This document shows positions 26,215 through 35,075 of a DNA stretch of 36,393 nt, one piece after another. Position 1 is the first letter of the stretch. Every line of letters begins with the position of its first letter. Under the pieces are notes generated by a model. The model worked only from the letters and a program-made list of their open reading frames with translations. It searched no databases and was not told where the DNA came from. Location: assembly GCA_009782515.1 (NCBI GenBank), contig WRIY01000025.1, positions 1-36,393 of the forward strand, in the 5' to 3' direction. A program made the position numbers and the translations under genes. This DNA comes from Eubacteriaceae bacterium (GTDB lineage Bacteria > Bacillota > Clostridia > Eubacteriales > Anaerofustaceae).

Positions 26215-27885
26215 ATGCGCACAGCAAGAAAAGCAGCAGCATTAGTGCTGTCAGCGCTCCTGGCGCTCAGCGCAACAGGCTGCATAAATTTTGCCGTTAA
26301 CCAAGAAAAGGATCTTGCAACAACGGTACTGTCAATAAACAATGAAAAAATAGCCAAAGCAGAGTTCCTCACGTTTCTTAAGGCAGCTAACTTCCTAAGC
26401 GAGGCAAATGGTGCAACAATTCCCACAGAGGCTTCAGAGCTTGAAGCGCACAAGCTTAGCGTATTTGAAAACTTCGCTGCTTACCATATGATGAAGCAAG
26501 AGGTCCTCTCCCAGGGGGAAAGCATAGACACAGCTGAGGTAAGCGAGCAGATCGATGAAATTATGCTTGCTGCAAGAGAGCACTTTACTGAGAGGCCTGA
26601 AGAGGAAGCCGATCCGGACGAAGATGGCCATGACCATGATGGCGATTCAGGCGAAGCCGATGTAAATGGGGATGAAACAGAAGGCGCAGATGCGCAGCCG
26701 GAAGAAGAAATATATGATGATCCCCTAACTGATGGCGATGGCGAAGAAGCTGATTCTGAGGAAGGCGATGATCTGGCTGTCTTTGACGAAGAAGCCTACA
26801 ACGCCCTTATAGCCAAGTATGCTGATGACGAAGCCGGCGTAAAAGAGCTTTTGCTGGAAGCCCTTAGCCTGGCAGAATATTACACAAAGTTCATGGAGCT
26901 CGGCAGCCCGGATCTGAGCAAAGAAGCCGATTTGCCGGTGGCTACAGTTGGCGAGTCGCAAATACCGCGCTACGTTGAGTATTATTACGTCATTTACCAA
27001 ACGCTGTCCTCATATGCATCCAACCAGGAGCCTTCATATGACACGAAGGCTGTATACCAGGACGCTACGCTTGCGGCAGCGCGCGACCAGGCGTATATTT
27101 CCTATGCTGACAGCAAAAGCTATGAAATAACCGAGACACAAATCGCCTCAGCCCTGGAAGACTCTCTTGACTATCTGGAAAGCCTGTTTGGGGAGGAAAC
27201 GATCAAAAGCTTCCTCGGCTCTTACTACATTACGGACGATCAGCATAAAGCAGCTAAAGACTTTATAGGCAAATCAGTGATAGCCCAAAAGAGAATCGAA
27301 GACGAAGTTCGCGATTCCATAGCTCCCAGCGAAGAGGAAGTCTATAAATTCTACGACGACAACATAAGCAGGTATTCAGAAACCGTTTCTGCAAAGCATA
27401 TATTGACAGAAGACGAAGAATTGGCAAATGAAATTCTGGAGCTTGCACTTGCGCTTGATGAAGAAGGACTGGAAACCGGCTTTGATGAGCTCATGGACAC
27501 GATGAGGGAAGACGAGAGGGTAATCGAAGCAGCTGATCTTGGCAAGTTTGGGAAAACACAGATGGTAGCAGACTTTACAGAAGGCGTTTTCTCAATGCAG
27601 CCGGGGGAAATAAAGACTGTCAAGACAGAGGACTTTGGCTATCATATAGTATATGTTTACGATGCAAAAGATACAATAGACAAAGCAGAGGACATATTTC
27701 CCCAGCTTATAGAGGACTATATATCAGACAATGTATATTCCCCGTTAAATGCAAAGCTGAGTGACATTTACAGCTCTGCAAAGAAGAAAGAGGGGGATTA
27801 CCTAAAAACCCCACAGGATCTCTTTACAAGCGTGCTTACCAAAAAATTTAGCGTAAAACAATGGCCTGGCGTGGCAAAACGGTAA
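26215..27885 (+). CDS. PrsA-like parvulin peptidyl-prolyl isomerase lipoprotein
   Basis: A 556-residue exported lipoprotein foldase. MRTARKAAALVLSALLALSATGC is a lipoprotein signal with Cys23. A SurA-like N part follows (~35-125). A long acidic insert (~127-195), with a DGHDHDG cluster and many Asp/Glu, is not found in typical PrsA. Then come SurA-like helices (~200-385) and a parvulin domain (~392-485; AKHILT, DLGKFGKTQM, FGYHIVYVYD). The parvulin KHIL and final FG.HIV are kept. Family length is about 290-350, so this is unusually long. GGAG precedes the ATG. PrsA homologues fold exported proteins outside the membrane; here the substrate range is unknown. Confidence 0.85.
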   Translation: MRTARKAAALVLSALLALSATGCINFAVNQEKDLATTVLSINNEKIAKAEFLTFLKAANFLSEANGATIPTEASELEAHKLSVFENFAAYHMMKQEVLSQGESIDTAEVSEQIDEIMLAAREHFTERPEEEADPDEDGHDHDGDSGEADVNGDETEGADAQPEEEIYDDPLTDGDGEEADSEEGDDLAVFDEEAYNALIAKYADDEAGVKELLLEALSLAEYYTKFMELGSPDLSKEADLPVATVGESQIPRYVEYYYVIYQTLSSYASNQEPSYDTKAVYQDATLAAARDQAYISYADSKSYEITETQIASALEDSLDYLESLFGEETIKSFLGSYYITDDQHKAAKDFIGKSVIAQKRIEDEVRDSIAPSEEEVYKFYDDNISRYSETVSAKHILTEDEELANEILELALALDEEGLETGFDELMDTMREDERVIEAADLGKFGKTQMVADFTEGVFSMQPGEIKTVKTEDFGYHIVYVYDAKDTIDKAEDIFPQLIEDYISDNVYSPLNAKLSDIYSSAKKKEGDYLKTPQDLFTSVLTKKFSVKQWPGVAKR

Positions 27886-27923
27886 AATGCCATTTATGCG
27901 CGGAAAGCAATAATAATTTTAGC

Positions 27924-28553
27924 ATGATAAAAGCGGTGTTTCTTGATTTTGACGGGACTCTGGCAGCTACACAAATAGCCACATTGGCAGTGTACAATGA
28001 GCTTGCTGAAAAACACAGCTTAAGGCCATTTACAATAGAAGACATACCAATGCTGAGGACACTGCATTGGAAAGACCTTATTTCCCAATGCAATGTTCCT
28101 GTGCGCAGCATTCCGCGCTTATTAAAAGAAGGGCAAAAAATAATCAAAGGCCACATGGCCTACCAAAGCCTGTGCCAGGACAGCATACCCGATGTTTTGG
28201 CACAGCTTCGCGACGAAATGCCCGTTATTGGCATTGTTTCATCTAACTCAAAGAAGAACATCTCAATATTCCTCTCAGCGCACAACATAAACATGATGGA
28301 TTTTGTAATGACATCCCCGCTGTTTTCAAAGGCATCGAAAATAGCAAAAGCCCTGAACAAGTATTCGCTCTCCAGCGATGAGGCTCTCTATGTTGGAGAT
28401 GAGCTTCGGGATATTTACGCAGCCAGGGAAGCCGGAACGAAAGTTGCAGCGGCTACATGGGGCTTTAACGCAGAAGAGTTGCTGGTGGGGGCCAATCCGG
28501 ATTTTTTGATCGGAAACTTTACTGAGCTGCTTCAAATAGTCGGCATAACCTAG
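27924..28553 (+). CDS. HAD-family hydrolase (phosphoglycolate phosphatase-like)
   Basis: A 209-residue HAD phosphatase. Motif I DFDGTL starts at about residue 8, motif II is IVSSNSKKN, motif III Lys lies in SKASKIAK, and motif IV GDELRDIYAA closes the site. A small cap (~15-80) between motifs I and II fits the Gph/PGP-like subclass. The reading frame could extend 21 codons upstream into the preceding gene, but MIKAVFLDFDGTL is the usual start. The ribosome binding site is weak. The substrate is unknown, and the gene lies between the PpiC lipoprotein gene and spoIIE. Confidence 0.85.
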   Translation: MIKAVFLDFDGTLAATQIATLAVYNELAEKHSLRPFTIEDIPMLRTLHWKDLISQCNVPVRSIPRLLKEGQKIIKGHMAYQSLCQDSIPDVLAQLRDEMPVIGIVSSNSKKNISIFLSAHNINMMDFVMTSPLFSKASKIAKALNKYSLSSDEALYVGDELRDIYAAREAGTKVAAATWGFNAEELLVGANPDFLIGNFTELLQIVGIT

Positions 28554-28639
28554 GCAAAAGGCGGTGCAAACAAAGGAAATTTTTTTATTATTTCCCAAAG
28601 CTTCTGCTTGCGCTTATATGGGCAAATGCAGGAAGTGTT

Positions 28640-28668
28640 TTCGACAAATATTTCTCGCACTTTATAGT
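28640..28668 (+). promoter_or_regulatory. spoIIE: Spo0A-type promoter of spoIIE
   Basis: TTCGACA (28640-28646) is the exact reverse complement of the 0A box TGTCGAA. It occupies the -35 place 17 bases before TATAGT (28663-28668). In Bacillus, spoIIE is switched on by phosphorylated Spo0A with sigma-A at such promoters. The distance to the spoIIE ATG is about 28 bases. Confidence 0.75.
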
Positions 28669-28696
28669 AGGATTTCCCTATCTGAAAGGGCGAGTT

Positions 28697-31012
28697 ATGT
28701 CTTACGAAGAAGCTTATCAGAAAAAAAAGAAAAGCTCGCTGATTAAAAAGGGTGCCTTCAAGACACTAATAAGATACATATTCGTCGGAGCAGGGGCATT
28801 TCTAGTAAGCAGCGTTAGTATTTTAGACACTATTACGCCATTTCCTTTTGCTGTAATGGCGCTTCTTTGCTTTCATTCGCGGAGTATGGGCAACTTGGCA
28901 GTGCTGGCTGTGCTGGGGGCATATGCCGCAAACGGCCTGCCTTTTGCGCTGCAGTGCCTGCTGTGCCTTATACTATTTGCCGGGATTAGGAGTATATATA
29001 AAAAGCAAGTCCCAACAGCAGCAATAGCTGCTTTGGCAGCTATTGTGCCGGCGCTAATCAACTCCGGCGTGCTTTGGCTCCTGAGGAGCCCGCCAAGCGA
29101 CTACATAAACACTGCTGTCACAGGCGCAACCGCCTTCGCCCTGACGCCTATCCTGGCACTGGGCTATTCCGGCGTCCTAAGCCTTGGCTCTCCGGACGAA
29201 AAGAGCGTGTTTGAAAGCATTTCGATAGGCTTGATAGCAGTGCTCACAGGCATTGGCCTGGCCAGCCTGCTGCCGGCGCTTTGGCATGTATACGCTGGCG
29301 CCGCTGCTTTTGTATGCCTGTATGCTGCATGCTACTTAAGCGGCATAGAGGCTTCGGCAGCAGCCTGCCTGCTGGGCGTAGGGGCAATAGTGTCCATGGG
29401 CGGCAGCTTTGGCGATGTAGGCATCTACGCTGTGTGCGCTTTAATAGCCTACTGCCTTAGGCAGTACAAGCACTTTGTTGTAGCATCAGCCTACCTTGCC
29501 GTGTATTCAGCGTGCCTTTATATTTCCGGCTCCCTTGGGCTGTACCGCGAAATGATATCTGCCGGCGTTGGATGCACGCTGTTTCTGGCTGCATCGTTTA
29601 TCATAAGCCGTGTGCAAAAAAGGCCCAAGGCGATAATGGGCAGAGCAGCGCTTGCCAGCCAGGCAGCAAACCGCATTCTTCGAACAGAGATCGAGATCCA
29701 AAAGTCGATGATCAGGGAGATGGCAAGGAACATGACAGAGCTTGGCAAAAAGGACAGGAAAAGCGCTCCCAGGGAAGTCGCAAAGATGCTTGCCGCTGAT
29801 ATATGCTCCCACTGCTCAAACTACGAATCATGCTGGCATTCCGAGAGCGACGATGCGTATAAGGCAGTCAGCAGCATCGTTGCTTCATACCTGCGCGACT
29901 ACTCGATAACATACGAGGATGCCAGCGCCCAGCTTATAGGCTTTTGCGAGTATTCGCCCCTGATGTTCAAAACCATCTGCAGCCTTGCAGACTCCTTTAA
30001 AGCCAAACAGCAAAGCGAATCTAAAAACAGCAGGTTTATGCGCCTGATGAGGGAGCAGTTCAGCCACCTGAGCAGAGAGCTTGACAAGATATACTCCCAG
30101 ATCTCCCGGGGGCTTTATGTAGACCCTGAAGAGTCGGCGTATGGCCTTTCACTGCTTAAATCATCCGGCATTGACGCTGAGAGCATGATAATAATGGAAG
30201 ACTTCAGCAAAAGGCGCAAAGCTTTCGTTACGGCCACAGAGCCTTTCACTACAGAAGTGGCCAGGGGCAGCATACCGCAAACACTCTCTTCAATGATGCG
30301 CACGCAGATCTCATATGAGTATGAGATGTCGCGAGGCAATGAAGTAGACTATATATACGCTGAAGACTACAGCTATAAGATTATTACCGGCGTTCGCTCC
30401 GGCATTAAGGAAGCTTATGATGCATCAGGCGATGCAATTTCGGATGTAGTGCTTTCAAACGGCCAGCACCTCATAGCCCTCTCTGACGGCATGGGCTCGG
30501 GAGACGGCGCGCATTCTATCTCAAACAGGGTCCTAAGCATGTATGAAGAGCTGATCAATGCAGGATTTGACGAAGAAACTTCAACCCAAATAATTAATAC
30601 TATCCTGGTTCTTAATGAAGATGAGGAAATATTCGTTACACTGGATATGTTCCTATTTGATCTTGACAAGGGAGTTGGAGAATTCATGAAGGCCGGAGCC
30701 GCTCCGAGCTTTATAAAAAGAGCAGATGCAATTGAGAAAATTGAAATGGAGTCGCTGCCGCTGGGAATCCTGGAGCAGACCCATATACAAAAACAGAGAA
30801 AGCCATTTAAGAAAGGCGACTTTCTCTACTTCATGAGCGACGGTTTTTTTGACTCATTCAGCAATGATGATTCACTTATACGCGAGCATATTATAAAATA
30901 TGATTATCGCAATCCGCAGAAAATTGCGGATTGCCTTTACGATGACGCCTTGGGGTTCACGGGCGGGGAAGCAATAGACGATATTACAATTGTCATTGCT
31001 AGAATTAGGTAA
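28697..31012 (+). CDS. spoIIE: Stage II sporulation protein E (membrane PP2C phosphatase)
   Basis: A 771-residue SpoIIE. In spore formers it dephosphorylates SpoIIAA and so turns on sigma-F in the forespore, and it acts at the polar septum. The first ~325 residues carry about ten membrane helices, then a central regulatory region (~330-560) with a cysteine cluster DICSHCSNYESCW, and a C-terminal PP2C domain (~570-771; SDGMGSGDGA, LDMFLFDLDKG, FMSDGFFDSF, DDITIVIARIR) with its metal-binding Asp residues. AAAGGG precedes the ATG by six bases. The length (Bacillus about 827) is close to normal. Its promoter has a 0A box. Confidence 0.95.
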   Translation: MSYEEAYQKKKKSSLIKKGAFKTLIRYIFVGAGAFLVSSVSILDTITPFPFAVMALLCFHSRSMGNLAVLAVLGAYAANGLPFALQCLLCLILFAGIRSIYKKQVPTAAIAALAAIVPALINSGVLWLLRSPPSDYINTAVTGATAFALTPILALGYSGVLSLGSPDEKSVFESISIGLIAVLTGIGLASLLPALWHVYAGAAAFVCLYAACYLSGIEASAAACLLGVGAIVSMGGSFGDVGIYAVCALIAYCLRQYKHFVVASAYLAVYSACLYISGSLGLYREMISAGVGCTLFLAASFIISRVQKRPKAIMGRAALASQAANRILRTEIEIQKSMIREMARNMTELGKKDRKSAPREVAKMLAADICSHCSNYESCWHSESDDAYKAVSSIVASYLRDYSITYEDASAQLIGFCEYSPLMFKTICSLADSFKAKQQSESKNSRFMRLMREQFSHLSRELDKIYSQISRGLYVDPEESAYGLSLLKSSGIDAESMIIMEDFSKRRKAFVTATEPFTTEVARGSIPQTLSSMMRTQISYEYEMSRGNEVDYIYAEDYSYKIITGVRSGIKEAYDASGDAISDVVLSNGQHLIALSDGMGSGDGAHSISNRVLSMYEELINAGFDEETSTQIINTILVLNEDEEIFVTLDMFLFDLDKGVGEFMKAGAAPSFIKRADAIEKIEMESLPLGILEQTHIQKQRKPFKKGDFLYFMSDGFFDSFSNDDSLIREHIIKYDYRNPQKIADCLYDDALGFTGGEAIDDITIVIARIR

Positions 31013-31024
31013 ATTGGGTGATAT

Positions 31025-32554
31025 ATGTTATCTGTAGAGGCAAGCGGGCAATACAGCATTACTGGCACTGTATGGAAAGAAGACAACAAGCCCCACGCTG
31101 CTGGCATAATTAGCAAATGCTTTTCATTTGTTATCTCGGAAATAGAAGATGAAATAATGCAGCTTAACAGCATCGGGCGCTTTGACGAAGCTGAGGCTAA
31201 AGAGTCATTTCTGCTTCTTCTATACGATCCGGCATTTACAGCCGCTTTTTCAAAATACTATAAGCAAGATAAGCTTCCTATTGCAGAATGCTTGGAATAC
31301 GCATGCGAAAAAACATCGCATGACTACCGCATATCCGAGCGCAGGATTTTCGATTCACTCGTATCCTTAGTCGAGGCTGCCTTTTCAAATGAAGAGTTTA
31401 TTGATTTAAACGAGGCATTAGAGTACATTCTTTTCGTGAGAACCCTGACGCTGCAGACGCTTTCGCGCATAGATCCTGACGCGATTGTTGCTGTCGTGTG
31501 CGAGCACGGCTCGGCAAGCTCGCATGCTGCAATGTTTTTAAAAACTCTTGGAATACCTGCATTCTTTAATACTGATGAAGGCCTCTTTGACAGGCTTGTA
31601 GACGGGGAGATCGTCAGCCTTAAGTTCAAAGACTCCAACATGCTTGCCGATGGCGAGATCTTTTACTTTGACAAAGAGCGATCGGTTGGCGCGCCTGAAA
31701 ATACGGCGACAAAAGATGGCCAGCAAGTCGAAGTTCTGGCTACTATAAACCAAACCCAGCAGTCAAGATCCGTTGGCATATATACCTGGGACGGCATTGG
31801 CCTTGTCAGGACTGAGTTCCTGTTTGCAAGAACAAGAAATGAGCCTAGCGTGCACCACCAGGCATTAGTATACTCCTCAATAGCAAAGTGGAGCGGCTCG
31901 ACGCGCTTAATATTCAGGCTGTTTGACTTTGGCGAAGACAAAAGCGTCAGCTGGATAAACGACAACAACAGGCTTTTCGTATATGAAAGGCAGGCACGCG
32001 CCCTCCTCTCAATAGAAGGCATCGAGGAGCTGTCAATATTGATACCAAAGACAGCATCCCACAAGCAGGTCGAAGCTGTGCGCGAGATAATAACCAGAAC
32101 TGCCAGCTTTACTGTGAAAGTGCATATAGGCGCAATGATTGAGACAATCTCAGGGGTTGCTGACGCTGAGCGCATAATTGAGGAAAGCGATTTTATAAAT
32201 ATCGGAACCAATGATCTGTCGGCAGAGTCAATTGGCGTAAGAAGGGATGAAGCAGCTGCAACAGTCTTTATGGAGCCGAAATTCCTTCTCAATATGAGCA
32301 AGGTGCTTGAACTGTCCCTTGCTGCCGGCAAACCGGTGACCGTGTGCGGCGAAATGATGAGCAGCCGCCAGGGATGCTATATGCTTATAGGCCTTGGCAC
32401 TCGCGCAATGAGCGTAGAGCTAAGGAGAATACCCGAAACGAGATCATTTATATCTGAAGTAAATGCAAAAGAGGCAGCGGAGGCAATGGACGATTTGCTG
32501 CGCTGCGAGACGCAAGAGCAAGTGCACCTTAAGCTTCTTAGCTTAGTGTTTTAG
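31025..32554 (+). CDS. Divergent PTS Enzyme I-like protein
   Basis: A 509-residue relative of PTS Enzyme I/PtsP, 13 bases after spoIIE. Seen are the phosphohistidine loop GSASSHAAMFLKTLGIPAF (His167), GIGLVRTEFLFAR, RLFDFGEDK, IETISGVADA, FINIGTNDLSAESIG, and VTVCGEMM with the active-site Cys441. These are PEP-using features of Enzyme I. What is missing is the N-P-x-L-G-x-R segment after the DFGEDK motif, which normally supplies a PEP-binding Arg (Arg358 in E. coli numbering). The N-terminal HPr-binding region is also short. The family is usually 570-575 residues. No HPr, EII or other PTS gene is in the window. It might phosphorylate another acceptor or be weakened in activity; both are inference. 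GGTGAT precedes the ATG. Confidence 0.75.
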   Translation: MLSVEASGQYSITGTVWKEDNKPHAAGIISKCFSFVISEIEDEIMQLNSIGRFDEAEAKESFLLLLYDPAFTAAFSKYYKQDKLPIAECLEYACEKTSHDYRISERRIFDSLVSLVEAAFSNEEFIDLNEALEYILFVRTLTLQTLSRIDPDAIVAVVCEHGSASSHAAMFLKTLGIPAFFNTDEGLFDRLVDGEIVSLKFKDSNMLADGEIFYFDKERSVGAPENTATKDGQQVEVLATINQTQQSRSVGIYTWDGIGLVRTEFLFARTRNEPSVHHQALVYSSIAKWSGSTRLIFRLFDFGEDKSVSWINDNNRLFVYERQARALLSIEGIEELSILIPKTASHKQVEAVREIITRTASFTVKVHIGAMIETISGVADAERIIEESDFINIGTNDLSAESIGVRRDEAAATVFMEPKFLLNMSKVLELSLAAGKPVTVCGEMMSSRQGCYMLIGLGTRAMSVELRRIPETRSFISEVNAKEAAEAMDDLLRCETQEQVHLKLLSLVF

Positions 32555-32653
32555 ATAAATGGAATGCTATCCGCCATGCTAGCGCATGGCATATTCGAAC
32601 CTCTTTTCTATGGAAGCTAAGAAAGCTTCCGAAACCCTCAACTCTTTAGCAAG

Positions 32654-32684
32654 AGGCTGCATTGCAGCCTTTTGCGCTTTTATG
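32654..32684 (+). terminator. Terminator-like hairpin after the Enzyme I-like gene
   Basis: AGGCTGC (32654-32660) and GCAGCCT (32664-32670) form a seven-base stem with a three-base loop, followed by TTTGCGCTTTTAT. The T-tract is broken, so it is a fair but not strong terminator for the spoIIE-Enzyme I unit. Confidence 0.5.
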
Positions 32685-32874
32685 GCGTTTATGCAATTTG
32701 CTTGGCTACGGCGCACCAAACATTAGAAGGCATGTTCATTGAAGTGCAAACGAACAGATAACGGCATAGTAAATATTCGCAAAGCACCAAGACAGTGTTT
32801 GCGAGCGAAGATCGCGGATATGACGGAGGGAAAAAAACAAAGTGCCGCAAACGGCTTATAGTAACTGGCATTAT

Positions 32875-32941
32875 GGGCAATTTGCTGTCGGTTTTTGTGA
32901 ATTCGGCAACGCCGCATTACACAAAAACCGGCATAGTGCCC
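32875..32941. repeat. 67-bp near-perfect inverted repeat
   Basis: The two ~32-base arms fold on a three-base loop. The core GGTTTTTGTG (32890-32899) pairs perfectly with CACAAAAACC, with GGGCA/TGCCC at the ends and GGC/GCC next to the loop. Partial pairing continues outward to about 32850-32965 (GCAAAC... on the left, GTTTGCC on the right). Confidence 0.6.
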
Positions 32942-33020
32942 ACATTAAGGGCGTTTGCCAAATACACATCGCTATATGGCTCTCCAGAGACGCCGGATAC
33001 CGAAAGTCTTGGGAGGAAGA

Positions 33021-33172
33021 TTATTCATACAGGAAGCCCTAAAGGATTTGCTAGGCTCAACAATCGAAACTATGCTTAAGCAAAGATGCTTTAGTCCTTG
33101 CTTGGCGGGAACGAGCAACTGGGATATGAAAAGCATGGCAGGTCCGAAGAGAAGGAAAACTACAGGAATGGG
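33021..33172 (+). pseudogene. IS256-family (mutator) transposase fragment
   Basis: Two frames together give the N-terminal part of an IS256-type transposase. Frame one reads LFIQEALKDLLGSTIETMLK (33021-33080), and frame two reads NEQLGYEKHGRSEEKENYRNG (33110-33172). The family consensus is ...EALKDLLG.TI.EMLEAEM-EHLGYEKH.RSE..NYRNG, so a frameshift and a few lost codons lie between. The fragment stops exactly where the minus-strand PD-(D/E)XK gene ends (33174), and the catalytic DDE part is gone. It marks a past insertion or recombination joint. Confidence 0.65.
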
Positions 33173-33173
33173 C

Positions 33174-34373
33174 CTACTGCCTCAGCTGCTTTATAGCTAT
33201 CTTGCACCTTCTGCTTTCATATGCAATGCCAGCGGCTACGACTGTGCTGTAGCCGGCTACAGCATCTGCATACCTTGTGCCTATTATCTGCTCTATGGCT
33301 TCTTCGGCTTTTCTTGCCAGGCTTTCATCGCCCTTTGAGCGCGTAAACTTTTCTTCTATTATGATTGCGGCATCGAGGCTTTCGTTTGTGCAAAGAATGT
33401 CTGCATACCCGTCGCCTGACTCGGCTTCGCTTGCAACATCCCAGCTGCCGCAGGCGAGAAGGGCAGTTGTTATAAGGTGGTATGGCCTTTCCTTGTCTAT
33501 CACAAAGCTGCCGTGGACGACAACGCCGTCCCTTACGCTTAGGATTTCCCCAAACAGCCCGTTGATTGCAGCCTCTGCCCCCTCAGCATTGCCGCCAAGC
33601 AAAGCAGTGAGTAAGCCATCAGCCTTTCCCTCGTCAATTGGCATAGCAGACTTTGCCCAGGAAAGAGCGTCTTTTCTCAAAGCTTCCCTAACCTCTCGGT
33701 TTGGGGCCCTAAGCTCATACATATCATTGCCTGACTTTTTCACCCATGTGAGGTAGCCTGCCATGAACATCATGTCCCACACAGCCTCGCTGCCGGGGGA
33801 GTCAATGAGATCCCTGTATGTTGCCAGAATTGACATCCTTTTTTTGACTGTGCCCCCGCTAATAAGTTCCTCAATCGAGGTCAGCGCTTTCAGCCCGTCG
33901 CGCATAAGCATTTCTCGGACCAAGTCGTTGGACGCTGTATTGGCCCAGAAATTCTCAGGCGCTGCAGTCTTGGTCTTAGCCATGCGGCTGCACTGCCTGA
34001 CAACTGACCATGGGTTGTACACTTCAATCCCACCCATTCTATAGCCGTCATAGTGCTCTTTCATGTCAGGCATGCGTGACTCAAGTCCGTAATAGCTGAG
34101 CATAGCTGACACTTCCTCTTCAGTAAAGCCAAAGTGGCTGCTAAACTCCTCGTCAAATGCAGTATATACTGCAATGTTGTTGAGATCTGAAAATATGCTG
34201 TCTTTTGATATGCGCAGCACTCCGGCCATCACTGCAAACTCTGTATATGGATTTCCTTTTAGCGCCTGGCCAAGCATGTTTCTAAAAAGACTAGCCATTT
34301 CATCATAGTAGCCTTTGTTATAGGCCTGGTTTATTGGGGCGTCGTATTCGTCAATAAGCACTACAGCTTTCAT
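33174..34373 (-). CDS. PD-(D/E)XK nuclease / AAA-ATPase-like protein, N-truncated paralogue
   Basis: A 399-residue paralogue of the gene at 1-1062, in the opposite orientation. It begins MKAVVLIDEYDAPINQAY, the Walker-B-like LIDEYD segment of the AAA-ATPase-like domain, so the first ~130-150 residues with Walker A are missing. In-frame codons stay open to a TAG at 34455-34457 (giving IPDDLSRSYG before the Met). A neighbouring frame reads ASENDVAAS just upstream, suggesting a frameshift and loss of the true start. The nuclease motif GDGYADI...IIIEEK is intact. There is no ribosome binding site before the Met. The gene may be silent or make only the C-terminal part. Confidence 0.7.
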   Translation of the reverse strand: MKAVVLIDEYDAPINQAYNKGYYDEMASLFRNMLGQALKGNPYTEFAVMAGVLRISKDSIFSDLNNIAVYTAFDEEFSSHFGFTEEEVSAMLSYYGLESRMPDMKEHYDGYRMGGIEVYNPWSVVRQCSRMAKTKTAAPENFWANTASNDLVREMLMRDGLKALTSIEELISGGTVKKRMSILATYRDLIDSPGSEAVWDMMFMAGYLTWVKKSGNDMYELRAPNREVREALRKDALSWAKSAMPIDEGKADGLLTALLGGNAEGAEAAINGLFGEILSVRDGVVVHGSFVIDKERPYHLITTALLACGSWDVASEAESGDGYADILCTNESLDAAIIIEEKFTRSKGDESLARKAEEAIEQIIGTRYADAVAGYSTVVAAGIAYESRRCKIAIKQLRQ

Positions 34374-34595
34374 TCCATAGCTGCGGCTCAGGTCATCAGG
34401 TATATGCTGGCGGCAACATCGTTTTCAGAGGCGTTCGGGCTTGCAGCGTATTTTCTAATTCTATATGCTAATTGATCCTTATAGATGGCTTGAAGAAAGC
34501 GCTTTAAAACAATTCATATTAAGCATCCTTTTGATTTCATATGTATAAATTGTTCCGTTCAAACGCTTCGCTTTATTTAGTTTGGCATAGCTTCT

Positions 34596-34898
34596 CTATT
34601 CTTCTAAAGACTCAAACTGTTCAATTACTTTGCATAATAGCTCCATACCTTCTCTTTGATCAGGGCATTCTTTCATAAGCCAGCCGGCAGAAACATACAT
34701 ATGCCCGTTATAACTGGCGTATTCCACTCCGTCATAAGCCAGCATAAAATAAGCTTGCTGCTCATCTAAGCCGCATGCAGCAACGCTTAGCAAAGGATCG
34801 CTTGAGTCCGGGTCTACCAGAACGGTTCGTTTCCACGCTGGTGGTGAGATTCCATCAAATGTGTTTAGTGGAATTTCATAGATTTTATATTCACTCAT
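34596..34898 (-). CDS. Hypothetical 100-residue protein
   Basis: MSEYKIYEIPLNTFDGISPP starts the product and it ends CKVIEQFESLEE. It is acidic, without signal or membrane segment, and alternates short strands (AYFMLAYDGVEYASY) with a C-terminal helix. I do not recognise the family. AAAGG lies about six bases before the ATG. It stands alone between the truncated nuclease gene and a small membrane protein gene. Confidence 0.6.
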   Translation of the reverse strand: MSEYKIYEIPLNTFDGISPPAWKRTVLVDPDSSDPLLSVAACGLDEQQAYFMLAYDGVEYASYNGHMYVSAGWLMKECPDQREGMELLCKVIEQFESLEE

Positions 34899-35075
34899 TA
34901 ACCTTTTCCCCTTAAGGCCCAGATCATTGCGATTCCCTTTTGTTTTATGCTTTTTGAGTATAAATGAGCTTCCCTCGAACGCAATGCCTGGTTCTTGCCC
35001 ACGTCGGTTTTTTACAGGAATTAAGCAGTCTGCAGCCGAAGCAAACTGTATAAAAGCTCAAGGCTCTTGCGGGCC

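Larger units (their letters stand above)
32555..33020. other. Intergenic region with inverted repeat
   Basis: About 466 bases after the Enzyme I-like gene, holding a terminator-like hairpin (32654-32684), a 7-base hairpin (GCCATGC/GCATGGC, 32573-32590) and the large inverted repeat described separately. No gene is supported. Confidence 0.5.

Noticed and set aside
28577..28598. GGAAAT/ATTTCC hairpin after the HAD gene
   Set aside because: The T-run is in the loop, not after the stem, so it does not fit an intrinsic terminator.
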